Source of the DNA: UBA8106 sp913052135 | GTDB taxonomy: Bacteria > Acidobacteriota > Vicinamibacteria > Vicinamibacterales > UBA823 | DNA: 19,037 nucleotides | NCBI GenBank assembly: GCA_913052135.1 | Contig: CAJXDY010000046.1 | Location: 1 to 19,037, forward strand | Direction: 5' to 3' | In this document: in pieces, positions 7,160 through 13,541 of the stretch | Numbering within the stretch: position 1 is the first letter of the stretch | Layout of the letters: each line of letters opens with the position of its first letter | Position numbers and translations under genes: made by a program | The notes under the pieces: generated by a model | Told to the model about the DNA's origin: nothing | The model's input: only the letters and a program-made list of their open reading frames with translations | The model's database searches: none

Positions 7160-8061
7160 GATGTCATAGCCTCAAAACAACCGTTACGTTCGACGGGTTC
7201 TCGTGATGCAGCAGAAATTTGGCGACGAATTTCCACTGACGTGACTCGACGCACACCTACATCTTCGTTTTCGTCTGTAGGCACGCGGTCTACGTCGTCT
7301 GCGCCAAATGTTAGTCCGACCTGCACAAGCTTAGTGCCCTGCATAAGCCAATCAACTTGAATCGAGTCGATATTGTCAACTAGTAATCGCGCGAGTGCAA
7401 CATGACGAACGTCATCATAGCCAGTGCTCGGTTCTGAGGCCTCAACCATTCGAGGTATTGGTGCAAACGCTCGGACATAACCTTTGAGCATTTTCCATCT
7501 AGACACTCGCCTGAAAGTCTCAAGAATGTCAGGAGCAGCTACATGATGGACCGTCACAGTCGTCACCGGTAAGTTAGCTTCGACGACAGCCTGAAAAGCC
7601 TGTTCCGGCTGTCGAAGTCTGTCTGCTGGAGCCTCTGCGATCGACCTCAGACCAGCCGAACGGAGTTCGGACAATAATCCTAGAAGAGAGACACCGTCAG
7701 CGTCAGCCAGCAACTCAAGGTCGCTCAGGGAAAATCCTGTTATCGGTGGTCCAAGTGGTTTAACTAGTGTCGTTAGGGATTGGGCAGCAGTGACAGCGGC
7801 CTCGATGGAATCTGGTGTACCCACAATTCTCACTTCGCCTGCTGTGTCGGGAACCATTACAGGCGCTACCTTCTGTGCAAGCGACACTTCAAGGACTCGG
7901 ACGAATGAAACGCTATCGCCTTGAATACGTCGGCGAGCATCATCAGCAAGCATCCCTATGGTCAGAAGGTCATCAGATGACGCCAGAGCCTCAGTCTGAA
8001 CGTCGTCCAATGCTTGTCCAGCTGCTAGCTGGTCGCCAATTTCACCTAGGAGTGTACTCAT
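7156..8061 (-). CDS. Cysteine-less MqnE homologue (degenerate radical-SAM protein)
   Basis: This intact 301-residue protein is related to aminofutalosine synthase MqnE but lacks the Fe-S cluster. It keeps family-like segments: LLTIGMLADDARRRIQGD (32-49), GYDDVRHVALARLLVDNID (214-232), DWLMQGTKLVQVGLTFGADD (237-256) and EIRRQISAASREPVERN (277-293). Where MqnE has NPTNVCxxxCxFCAF, this protein has LAQKVAPVMVPDTAG (61-75). Its only cysteine is C295, near the C-terminus. The PGGGAEI loop is also gone, and it is some 70-90 residues shorter than MqnE as I recall the family. The other two frames across the lost motif give no CxxxCxxC, so a frameshift does not explain it. The 4-bp ATGA overlap with mqnA argues for a functional, coupled product. 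Role unknown: perhaps a non-catalytic partner or substrate carrier. Standard radical-SAM chemistry is ruled out. Confidence 0.78.
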   Translation of the reverse strand: MSTLLGEIGDQLAAGQALDDVQTEALASSDDLLTIGMLADDARRRIQGDSVSFVRVLEVSLAQKVAPVMVPDTAGEVRIVGTPDSIEAAVTAAQSLTTLVKPLGPPITGFSLSDLELLADADGVSLLGLLSELRSAGLRSIAEAPADRLRQPEQAFQAVVEANLPVTTVTVHHVAAPDILETFRRVSRWKMLKGYVRAFAPIPRMVEASEPSTGYDDVRHVALARLLVDNIDSIQVDWLMQGTKLVQVGLTFGADDVDRVPTDENEDVGVRRVTSVEIRRQISAASREPVERNGCFEAMTS

Positions 8062-8071
8062 AAATATTCAT

Positions 8072-8092
8072 CAGGTTACTAAACGCAACCTG
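8072..8092 (-). promoter_or_regulatory. Small hairpin after the ubiD stop
   Basis: Directly after the UbiD TGA, CAGGTT (8087-8092) pairs with AACCTG (8072-8077), six perfect pairs around a 9-nt loop. It takes up most of the 31-bp gap before the MqnE homologue. The following bases are AT-rich but contain no U-run, so it is not an intrinsic terminator. It may be a weak 3'-end or attenuation element; a stem this short may also occur by chance. Confidence 0.3.
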
Positions 8093-9547
8093 TCATACCT
8101 TGAATCGCGATGCGATCTGGCTCCAAATCTTCTCGGCTGCCTCACTCGCTTCGGGAGTGGTCACCACTCGTGTGGGCCATTCTCGAATGAAGCCTTCGCT
8201 GGTCCACTTCTTCGTAGCATCTATTCCCATTTTGCTACCGTAGGCAGGGATTTGAGAGGCTGCCTCGAGATCATCAACCGGTCCTCGCGTAAACTGAATG
8301 TCTCGCTCAGGATCGATGTGCGTTCCCACTATCCAAGCGACTTCGCTGACGTTCTGAACATCTACATTGGAGTCCACCACAATAATGATTTTCGAAAACA
8401 TCAACTGACCCAATCCCCAGAAGGCATTCATAATCTTTCGCGCATGGCCAGGATAGCGCTTGTCGATAGAGACGAGGACACAGTTGTGAAAAATCCCTTC
8501 GGCTGGAAAATGCATATCTACAATCTCGGGTAGAGTCTTTCGAATCAGGGGCAAGAAAATACGTTCGCTGGCACAACCGAGATAGTAATCCTCCATTGGA
8601 GGAATTCCTACAACCGTCGTCAGGTAAGTTGGATGCTGTCGCCGTGTTATACAGGTTAGATGAAATACTGGAAAATCATCGGCCAGCGAATAGAAACCAG
8701 TGTGGTCGCCAAACGGTCCTTCTCGTCGTCGCTCACCTGGATCAACATATCCTTCCAAAACGATCTGGGCACTGCATGGCACTTCCAGATCGACCGTCAC
8801 AGCTTTAACCAGTTCAACACGCTGTCGCGACAAAAACCCCGCTAACAATAACTCATCCAAACCCTCTGGCATCGGCGCCGTGGCAGCATAGGCCATGATG
8901 GGGTCCGGGCTTAAAGCTACTGCCACTTCAAGACGCTTGCCTAAACGTTCGGCTACTCTAAAATGTTGTGCGCCACCTTTGTGCCTCTGCCAGTGCATTG
9001 CTGTTGTACGACCGTCGTACACTTGCATTCGATAGGCACCAATATTACGGGCTCCCGTTTCAGGATCCTTAGTGATGACAAGCGGAAAAGTGATATAGCG
9101 CCCACCATCTTCAGGCCAACATCGTAAGATCGGAAGTTCGTCGAGTGTTGCATCTTCGTTTACAACCTCTTGACACTTCGCCGTGCTCACAACCTTCGGC
9201 ATCAAATCCTTGAGCCGTCCGATTGTTGGGAGCAGTTTCATAGCATCCAAAATGCCAGAGGGAGTTTTAGGGGTAATTAAGTCTTCAATTTCATCAGCAA
9301 CCTGATCGAATGACTCCACTCCAAGAGCTAGCAGCATCCGTTCCAGCGAACCAAAAAGGTTTGTTGCCACAGGAATGTCAAATCCGGTCGGCTGTTCAAA
9401 GAGTAAACCTGGTCCACCACCAGGTGACTTCGAGGCGCGGTCGGTAACCGCACAGATTTCTAGATCTGGACTGACTGGTTCCGTGACACGGGACAGCATC
9501 CCACGGGCTTCAATTGCTGCAATGAATTCGTTCAAGTCGTGATGCAT
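8093..9547 (-). CDS. ubiD: UbiD-family prenylated-FMN decarboxylase (probable MqnL)
   Basis: UbiD enzymes use prenylated FMN, made by UbiX, for reversible decarboxylation of aromatic or unsaturated acids. This protein has 484 residues, close to E. coli UbiD. Characteristic segments are ITFPLVITKDP (152-162), NIGAYRMQVYDG (168-179), HWQRHKGGAQH (185-195), LEGYVDPGE (264-272) and EGPFGDHTGFY (276-286). R173 and the glutamates at 265, 272 and 276 are candidates for the catalytic Arg-Glu network; the exact pairing needs alignment. Position at the head of a futalosine cluster that also has ubiX and ubiA suggests removal of the carboxylate from the prenylated naphthoate. It starts 31 bp after the oxidoreductase with no clear Shine-Dalgarno. 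Confidence 0.93.
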   Translation of the reverse strand: MHHDLNEFIAAIEARGMLSRVTEPVSPDLEICAVTDRASKSPGGGPGLLFEQPTGFDIPVATNLFGSLERMLLALGVESFDQVADEIEDLITPKTPSGILDAMKLLPTIGRLKDLMPKVVSTAKCQEVVNEDATLDELPILRCWPEDGGRYITFPLVITKDPETGARNIGAYRMQVYDGRTTAMHWQRHKGGAQHFRVAERLGKRLEVAVALSPDPIMAYAATAPMPEGLDELLLAGFLSRQRVELVKAVTVDLEVPCSAQIVLEGYVDPGERRREGPFGDHTGFYSLADDFPVFHLTCITRRQHPTYLTTVVGIPPMEDYYLGCASERIFLPLIRKTLPEIVDMHFPAEGIFHNCVLVSIDKRYPGHARKIMNAFWGLGQLMFSKIIIVVDSNVDVQNVSEVAWIVGTHIDPERDIQFTRGPVDDLEAASQIPAYGSKMGIDATKKWTSEGFIREWPTRVVTTPEASEAAEKIWSQIASRFKV

Positions 9548-9578
9548 GTTTATATTGCCGTCATTTCGATTGAAAATC

Positions 9579-10520
9579 TTATTCTCGAACCTTCATTTGA
9601 TCCGTAATCCGCTGCGCCAGAACTAATGCACGGCGACCGTCCTCCCCCGTAACCTCTGGTGCCAGGTTATGACGAACTGCATTTACAAAATCCAAGAGTT
9701 CCAATCGGAGCGGTTCCTCCTTTTTAACATCTATTTGACCGCCTTCAATAGACGGTGGAGCCTGGCCTGATTTTACAAGTCGCCAAGCGTCAACCTCCTG
9801 GGCAGCATAATCGATCGACAAATATGCACCAGCTTGAAAGAACCTGACTTTTCGAATTTGCTCACGACTGATACGACTCGCCGTAATGTTTGCTATACAC
9901 CCGGATGCAAACCGAAGACGAGCATTTGCAATATCGACCTGGTCACTCAACACTGACACTCCCACCGCCTCGATAGACGTGACCTCGCTTTGCACAACTG
10001 TCAGAAGCACATCTAGATCGTGAATCATTACATCAAACACTACGTCAATATCTAAACTCCTCGACGAAAAAGAACTGAGCCGGTGAACCTCAATGAAACG
10101 AGGAGTATCAATAAGAGTCCTCGCCGTTATCACCGCGGGATTATATCTCTCTGTATGCCCTACCGCGAGTACGGCGCCCGACACATGAGCTGCAGCAATT
10201 AGGGCGTCTGCTTCGGTTACGCTGCGGCTGATAGGTTTCTCAACGAGTACGGAGATTCCGCGCTCCAAAAACGGGAGCGCCACTTCCATATGCGCGTCGG
10301 TTGGGACTGCAATGTTTACTGCGTCGACACGGCTGACCAATGCATCGATATTTGTCTCAGCCAAAGCGCCCGTGGTCTCGGCGACGGCGATGGCTCGGTC
10401 TTTGTTAACATCAACTACAGCAACTAAATCAACATCGGACAACGATGCCATGATGCGCGCATGGTGTTGACCAACATGCCCAACTCCCACAACTCCAACC
10501 CTTAATCGAGATAACTTCAT
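9579..10520 (-). CDS. Gfo/Idh/MocA-family NAD(P)-dependent oxidoreductase (candidate GnnA)
   Basis: This is a 313-residue sugar-type dehydrogenase. The Rossmann motif G12-x-G14-x2-G17 is in VGVVGVGHVG (8-17), with the dinucleotide-selecting acidic residue near VVDVNK (35-40). The family EKP motif is at 94-96 with K95 probably catalytic. IHDLD (166-170) supplies the usual His/Asp pair. The ATG overlaps the lpxI stop as ATGA, and fabZ-lpxA is just upstream, so a nucleotide-sugar substrate in lipid A synthesis is plausible. GnnA, from the same family, oxidises UDP-GlcNAc at C3 before GnnB amination, giving amide-rich lipid A. No gnnB-like aminotransferase is in the window, so GnnA remains a hypothesis; any other UDP-sugar or inositol-type oxidation is possible. 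Confidence 0.85.
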   Translation of the reverse strand: MKLSRLRVGVVGVGHVGQHHARIMASLSDVDLVAVVDVNKDRAIAVAETTGALAETNIDALVSRVDAVNIAVPTDAHMEVALPFLERGISVLVEKPISRSVTEADALIAAAHVSGAVLAVGHTERYNPAVITARTLIDTPRFIEVHRLSSFSSRSLDIDVVFDVMIHDLDVLLTVVQSEVTSIEAVGVSVLSDQVDIANARLRFASGCIANITASRISREQIRKVRFFQAGAYLSIDYAAQEVDAWRLVKSGQAPPSIEGGQIDVKKEEPLRLELLDFVNAVRHNLAPEVTGEDGRRALVLAQRITDQMKVRE

Positions 10521-11359
10521 CGCGACGTATCACTTTTATCTAGATTGCGTCCAACCACAGCAATATCGGCCTCGTCAGCCGCCTGCACAAACGCCTTGAC
10601 GTCAATTATCAACGTCTTACCAGCATCCACCGAAAGCGCAGACGCACCAGCCTCGCGCATCGTACTAATCGTGGTTACCCCCACAACAGGAACATCAAAA
10701 CGCATGTCCTGATTCGGCTTGGCCACTTTCACCACCCGAGCACCTGGACCTGCGAGTCGTCCAGCCCTAGTAATGACAGCGTCAGTGCCTTCCATAGCTT
10801 CTACTGCAACAACCGCCTGATCTTTAAGGACTAAGGTCTGCCCAACATCTAACCCTGCAATCACATCAGCCATCTGATACCCAAACAGAAAATCATTGCA
10901 TTCAGCCTCAGAGGGCTCCCTTGCCCCAATCGTTCCAGGACCAGCCAAAAGCGGTTGAAGAAACGTTGTCGAATCTAGGAACTCAATACTGTGTTCACGG
11001 AAAACATCAGCTATAGCCGACAGTAAAGAATCGGTAGAGCGTGACTGGAGACGTCGCAAGACCGACATCAGTTTCAAATCCGGTACGATATCGGAAAACA
11101 ATTTGGTGTGTTTTACCTGACCCGCCATGATTGCCTGAGTAACCCCAGCATCCCGGAGCACTCTAAGGCAAGAGTCTAGTTGTCCCAGGGAAACCCAGTG
11201 CACCGATGAGCCTTGCCCTCGGGTTACCGCTTCTTCAATATCTGGATGTGCCTCCTCGCGCAAGGCGATTACCGTAACGTCGTGGCCGAGGTTGCGCGCC
11301 GCGTCGAGCACGAGAAACGGAAATCGACCGTTTCCTGCAATCAAACCTATTCGAGACAT
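10517..11359 (-). CDS. lpxI: LpxI, UDP-2,3-diacylglucosamine diphosphatase
   Basis: LpxI hydrolyses UDP-2,3-diacylglucosamine to lipid X and UMP and replaces LpxH in many bacteria. The 280 residues match the family (formerly DUF1009). Signatures include IGLIAGNGRFPFLV (4-17), AIMAGQVKH (76-84), GPGTIGAREPS (140-150) and a run around residues 214-226. D222 in MRFDVP corresponds in position to the essential Asp known from Caulobacter LpxI (D225); this match is by motif only. The gene follows fabZ-lpxA by 32 bp and overlaps the oxidoreductase start by 4 bp. Having lpxA and lpxI adjacent puts two lipid A steps under one transcript. The intermediate enzymes LpxC and LpxD are elsewhere. Confidence 0.93.
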   Translation of the reverse strand: MSRIGLIAGNGRFPFLVLDAARNLGHDVTVIALREEAHPDIEEAVTRGQGSSVHWVSLGQLDSCLRVLRDAGVTQAIMAGQVKHTKLFSDIVPDLKLMSVLRRLQSRSTDSLLSAIADVFREHSIEFLDSTTFLQPLLAGPGTIGAREPSEAECNDFLFGYQMADVIAGLDVGQTLVLKDQAVVAVEAMEGTDAVITRAGRLAGPGARVVKVAKPNQDMRFDVPVVGVTTISTMREAGASALSVDAGKTLIIDVKAFVQAADEADIAVVGRNLDKSDTSR

Positions 11360-11375
11360 CGTGTGATGGTCTGTT

Positions 11376-11400
11376 GTCGAGCACTGATTGCTTACTCGAC
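11376..11400 (-). promoter_or_regulatory. Hairpin spanning the fabZ-lpxA stop
   Basis: GTCGAG (11395-11400) and CTCGAC (11376-11381) form six perfect pairs around a 13-nt loop that contains the TAA of fabZ-lpxA. No U-tract follows. It is a possible local structure between fabZ-lpxA and lpxI, but it is short and may be coincidental. Confidence 0.25.
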
Positions 11401-12660
11401 CGCCATTATTTCTTCGTCCTCGAAGTGCCTAAGGTGATGGCGGAAGCTCCGACGCAAGCTGACTCCTCGCTCAGAGGATTTAATAAATTCGACCAAGTAG
11501 TCTACATCCGGACAGTCCAGGGTCCCATCCATCTCAATCCGCGCAAGAGCCTGACTTGTATTCAGCTTGGATTGCAGAAGGTAACGATAGGCACGCTTGA
11601 GCTTCTGAATAACCTCGAGAGAAAAACCATTTCGAACGAGGCCGATCGAATTTACACCATACACACGCGCACGATTCCCAACGGTGCGTGCATAGGGCAG
11701 TGCATCACGAGTCACGACGGAGTACCCGCCAATAAACGCGTAACGCCCAACTCGGCAAAACTGATGCACACCTGACATCGCACTAATCGTTGCATGATCG
11801 TCAACAGTGACGTGACCACCCAACGTGGCTCCATTTCCGAAAATAGTCTCGTTTCCAACCAAACAATCGTGCGCCACGTGAGCGTAAGCCATAAAGAGAT
11901 TGTTGTGACCAATACGTGTCATTCCACCGCCACCAGCTGTACCACGATGAATAGTCACGAATTCACGGAACACGTTGTGCTCACCAATATCCAACCGGCT
12001 TTCTTCGCCTATGAATTTCATATCCTGAGGAATAAGTCCGACGGACGCGAGAGGAAAAATAACCGTCTCATCACCAATTTCCGTCCAGCCATCAACAATG
12101 GCTGACGCTCCAATGCGGCATCGCCGACCAATCCGCACGTTCTCACCAATGATGGCGTTTGGGCCAATGACCGTACCGGCCCCAATCTCGGCACCTGGTG
12201 CAACAACGGCCGTCGGATCAATGTTCGTTTCTGAAGTCATGAAGCCGAACAGAAGTTGAAGTTCGGCCACAAGCTTGTCCCCAATAAAGGCTCGCCCTGC
12301 AACCTCGACTATTGATGACCGAGTGCGACCACGAGTTACTTCAAGGCGTAGCTGGTCGCCTGGCACCACTTGACTCCTAAATTTTGCTTTATTGACGCCG
12401 CGTAAGAACACGCGATTGCTGGTTCTTGGGCTATTCGCAAACAGCAAAAGGGTTGACACCTGTGCCAAGGTTTCAACCATCAATACTCCAGGCATTAACG
12501 GAGTGCCAGGAAAATGTCCCTGGAAAAATTCTTCACTAAAAGTGACATTTTTCAGTGCTACAAGGCGCTTTCCTGGCTCGTGCTCAAGAATGTCGTCCAC
12601 GAGCAACGACGGATGACGGTAGCACAGATTGTCGAGAACCGACGGGATATCAATAGACAC
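11392..12660 (-). CDS. fabZ-lpxA: Bifunctional FabZ-LpxA fusion
   Basis: One 422-residue frame joins two enzymes. Residues about 1-140 are FabZ, the (3R)-hydroxyacyl-ACP dehydratase. Its GHFPGTPLMPGVLMVETLAQ segment (48-67) carries H49 and E63, with the 14-residue spacing of the E. coli catalytic pair. Residues 141-422 are LpxA, UDP-GlcNAc acyltransferase, with left-handed hexapeptide repeats, IHRGTAGGGG (237-246) and AHVAHDC (260-266). H261, H264, H283 and H299 align with E. coli H122, H125, H144 and H160. G312 aligns with ruler residue G173. Both domains use 3-hydroxyacyl-ACP. The start is GTG (12658-12660): the frame is open back to the skp stop, but no other ATG, GTG or TTG is available. 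M141, at the natural LpxA start, has no Shine-Dalgarno, so separate initiation looks unlikely. Confidence 0.92.
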   Translation of the reverse strand: MSIDIPSVLDNLCYRHPSLLVDDILEHEPGKRLVALKNVTFSEEFFQGHFPGTPLMPGVLMVETLAQVSTLLLFANSPRTSNRVFLRGVNKAKFRSQVVPGDQLRLEVTRGRTRSSIVEVAGRAFIGDKLVAELQLLFGFMTSETNIDPTAVVAPGAEIGAGTVIGPNAIIGENVRIGRRCRIGASAIVDGWTEIGDETVIFPLASVGLIPQDMKFIGEESRLDIGEHNVFREFVTIHRGTAGGGGMTRIGHNNLFMAYAHVAHDCLVGNETIFGNGATLGGHVTVDDHATISAMSGVHQFCRVGRYAFIGGYSVVTRDALPYARTVGNRARVYGVNSIGLVRNGFSLEVIQKLKRAYRYLLQSKLNTSQALARIEMDGTLDCPDVDYLVEFIKSSERGVSLRRSFRHHLRHFEDEEIMAVE

Positions 12661-12675
12661 GGCTGTCAGTGAGAT

Positions 12676-12726
12676 CGTGTCTCCACCACAGCCACCCGAG
12701 TCAACTACGGGTGGCGTGGAAACACG
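12676..12726 (-). promoter_or_regulatory. Strong two-part hairpin between skp and fabZ-lpxA
   Basis: On the transcribed strand the outer arms CGTGTTTCCAC (12716-12726) and GTGGAGACACG (12676-12686) form 11 pairs, one of them G-U. Inside, GCCACCCG (12708-12715) and CGGGTGGC (12691-12698) form eight perfect pairs around a 9-nt loop. The only interruption is a 4-nt bulge (12687-12690). The wobble would be a C-A mismatch on the opposite strand, which favours a minus-strand RNA. The element starts 9 nt after the skp stop and ends 15 nt before the GTG of fabZ-lpxA. There is no U-tract, so a classical terminator is unlikely. Protecting skp mRNA or limiting fabZ-lpxA expression is inferred. Confidence 0.65.
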
Positions 12727-12735
12727 TGAGAAAAA

Positions 12736-13353
12736 TTAAGGCTGCGACGGTGGTGCTGACTCCTCGGATGCAGCGTTAAACTGAGTGATAACCTCATTAG
12801 TTATGTCCAATCCCATATTGGCCCAGATAATAGCAGCGTCGGCTAGGCTCAGCACCATGTCTATATTCTGTTCGGTTGCCACCTGACCAATGATGGGGAT
12901 GAGCTGCGCCTGAAATTCTTGTTGAAGTTCCTCCTGTAATTCCTGCACCTCGAACTGCGCATCTTCGGTGAAACGCTGAATGTCCACTTGCATTCTTTCG
13001 ATCTCACGCTGCAGTTGCGCAGCAGCGCTCTGACTCATGACATTCCCACCCTGCGCCAACCTGTCCTGACTCTCCTGAAGCGCCTCGTTCTGCTCTTGGA
13101 GCGCTACGACTTTCTCTTCGTTAAGCGCTTGGACACGTACCGCCAGCGCCTGGCCTGCTTCAGATTCTTCAGCCACGGCCTGAACATTCACGAACGCCAC
13201 CCTCGCACCGTCAGGAAACGGGGGCAGCTCTACGGGCTCTTGTTGAGCCACGGGCTCTTGTTGAGCCACGGGCTCTTGTTGAGCCACTAGTGTCACCATC
13301 GGACACAATGCCAGAATAAATGCAGTTAGTGCAGTTCTAAACAAACCAGTCAT
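12736..13353 (-). CDS. skp: Skp/OmpH-family periplasmic chaperone
   Basis: Skp-like proteins hold unfolded outer-membrane proteins in the periplasm for delivery to BamA. The chosen ATG (13351-13353) gives 205 residues. It has AGGAAAGGGA about 8 nt upstream and begins directly with a signal peptide (MTGLFRTALTAFILAL...), with cleavage likely after TLVA (21-24). The frame is open to 13386, but that would add an unlikely 11-residue extension. Three perfect AQQEPV repeats (24-41) follow the signal. ARVAFVNVQAV (50-60) opens the OmpH domain, and a Gln/Glu-rich coiled coil (about 65-150) forms the tentacle helices. The C-terminal PPSQP tail is unstructured. It sits between bamA and lipid A genes as skp commonly does, but the usual lpxD neighbour is missing. 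Confidence 0.9.
   Translation of the reverse strand: MTGLFRTALTAFILALCPMVTLVAQQEPVAQQEPVAQQEPVELPPFPDGARVAFVNVQAVAEESEAGQALAVRVQALNEEKVVALQEQNEALQESQDRLAQGGNVMSQSAAAQLQREIERMQVDIQRFTEDAQFEVQELQEELQQEFQAQLIPIIGQVATEQNIDMVLSLADAAIIWANMGLDITNEVITQFNAASEESAPPSQP
13233..13286 (-). repeat. Three exact 18-bp tandem repeats in skp
   Basis: Three identical copies of the 18-bp unit (CGGGCTCTTGTTGAGCCA on the plus strand) lie head to tail at 13233-13250, 13251-13268 and 13269-13286. They keep the frame and encode AQQEPV three times, just after the predicted signal-peptide cleavage site. Perfect identity, including synonymous positions, suggests recent slippage or unequal exchange, and copy number may vary between strains. 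Confidence 0.95.
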
Positions 13354-13502
13354 GACGCTATTCCCTTTCCTCATATATACACACACTACCGTACTTGCCC
13401 CAGACTGACGAACAATCTACTCGGACCAGCAGAATAGTGACCATGCTTTACTAGACCTGATTGTACACGCTTCTTCGTTAGAATAAACCGAGTTCTAGTC
13501 AT

Positions 13503-13541
13503 CAGGCTAGCAAATGCCATCCAGAAGTAGGCTCCAGCCTG
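13503..13541 (-). promoter_or_regulatory. Weak stem-loop just after the bamA stop
   Basis: Immediately after the bamA TGA, CAGGCTGG (13534-13541) can pair with CTAGCCTG (13503-13510). This gives eight pairs including one G-U, with a possible 3-bp inner GCC/GGC stem in the loop. No U-run follows. The remaining gap to skp (13354-13502) shows a TACAAT hexamer at 13460-13465 without a convincing -35, and nothing else I can name. Confidence 0.25.

Noticed and set aside
7815..7915. A frameshift hiding the radical-SAM cysteine motif in the MqnE homologue
   Set aside because: I read the other two minus-strand frames across this region; neither contains a CxxxCxxC motif, and both are interrupted by stops. 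Loss of the motif is real in this sequence.
11374..12105. Plus-strand ORFs inside fabZ-lpxA and other genes
   Set aside because: These are antisense to well-conserved coding sequence, show no family motifs, and have compositions typical of antisense frames.
12236..12245. Separate start of LpxA at M141 of the fusion
   Set aside because: An ATG is present at the natural LpxA start, but there is no stop before it in frame and no Shine-Dalgarno upstream. A single chain is simpler.
13460..13465. TACAAT as the -10 of a separate skp promoter
   Set aside because: Only five of six bases match and no convincing -35 or TGn extension is present at the expected spacing; chance is likely.
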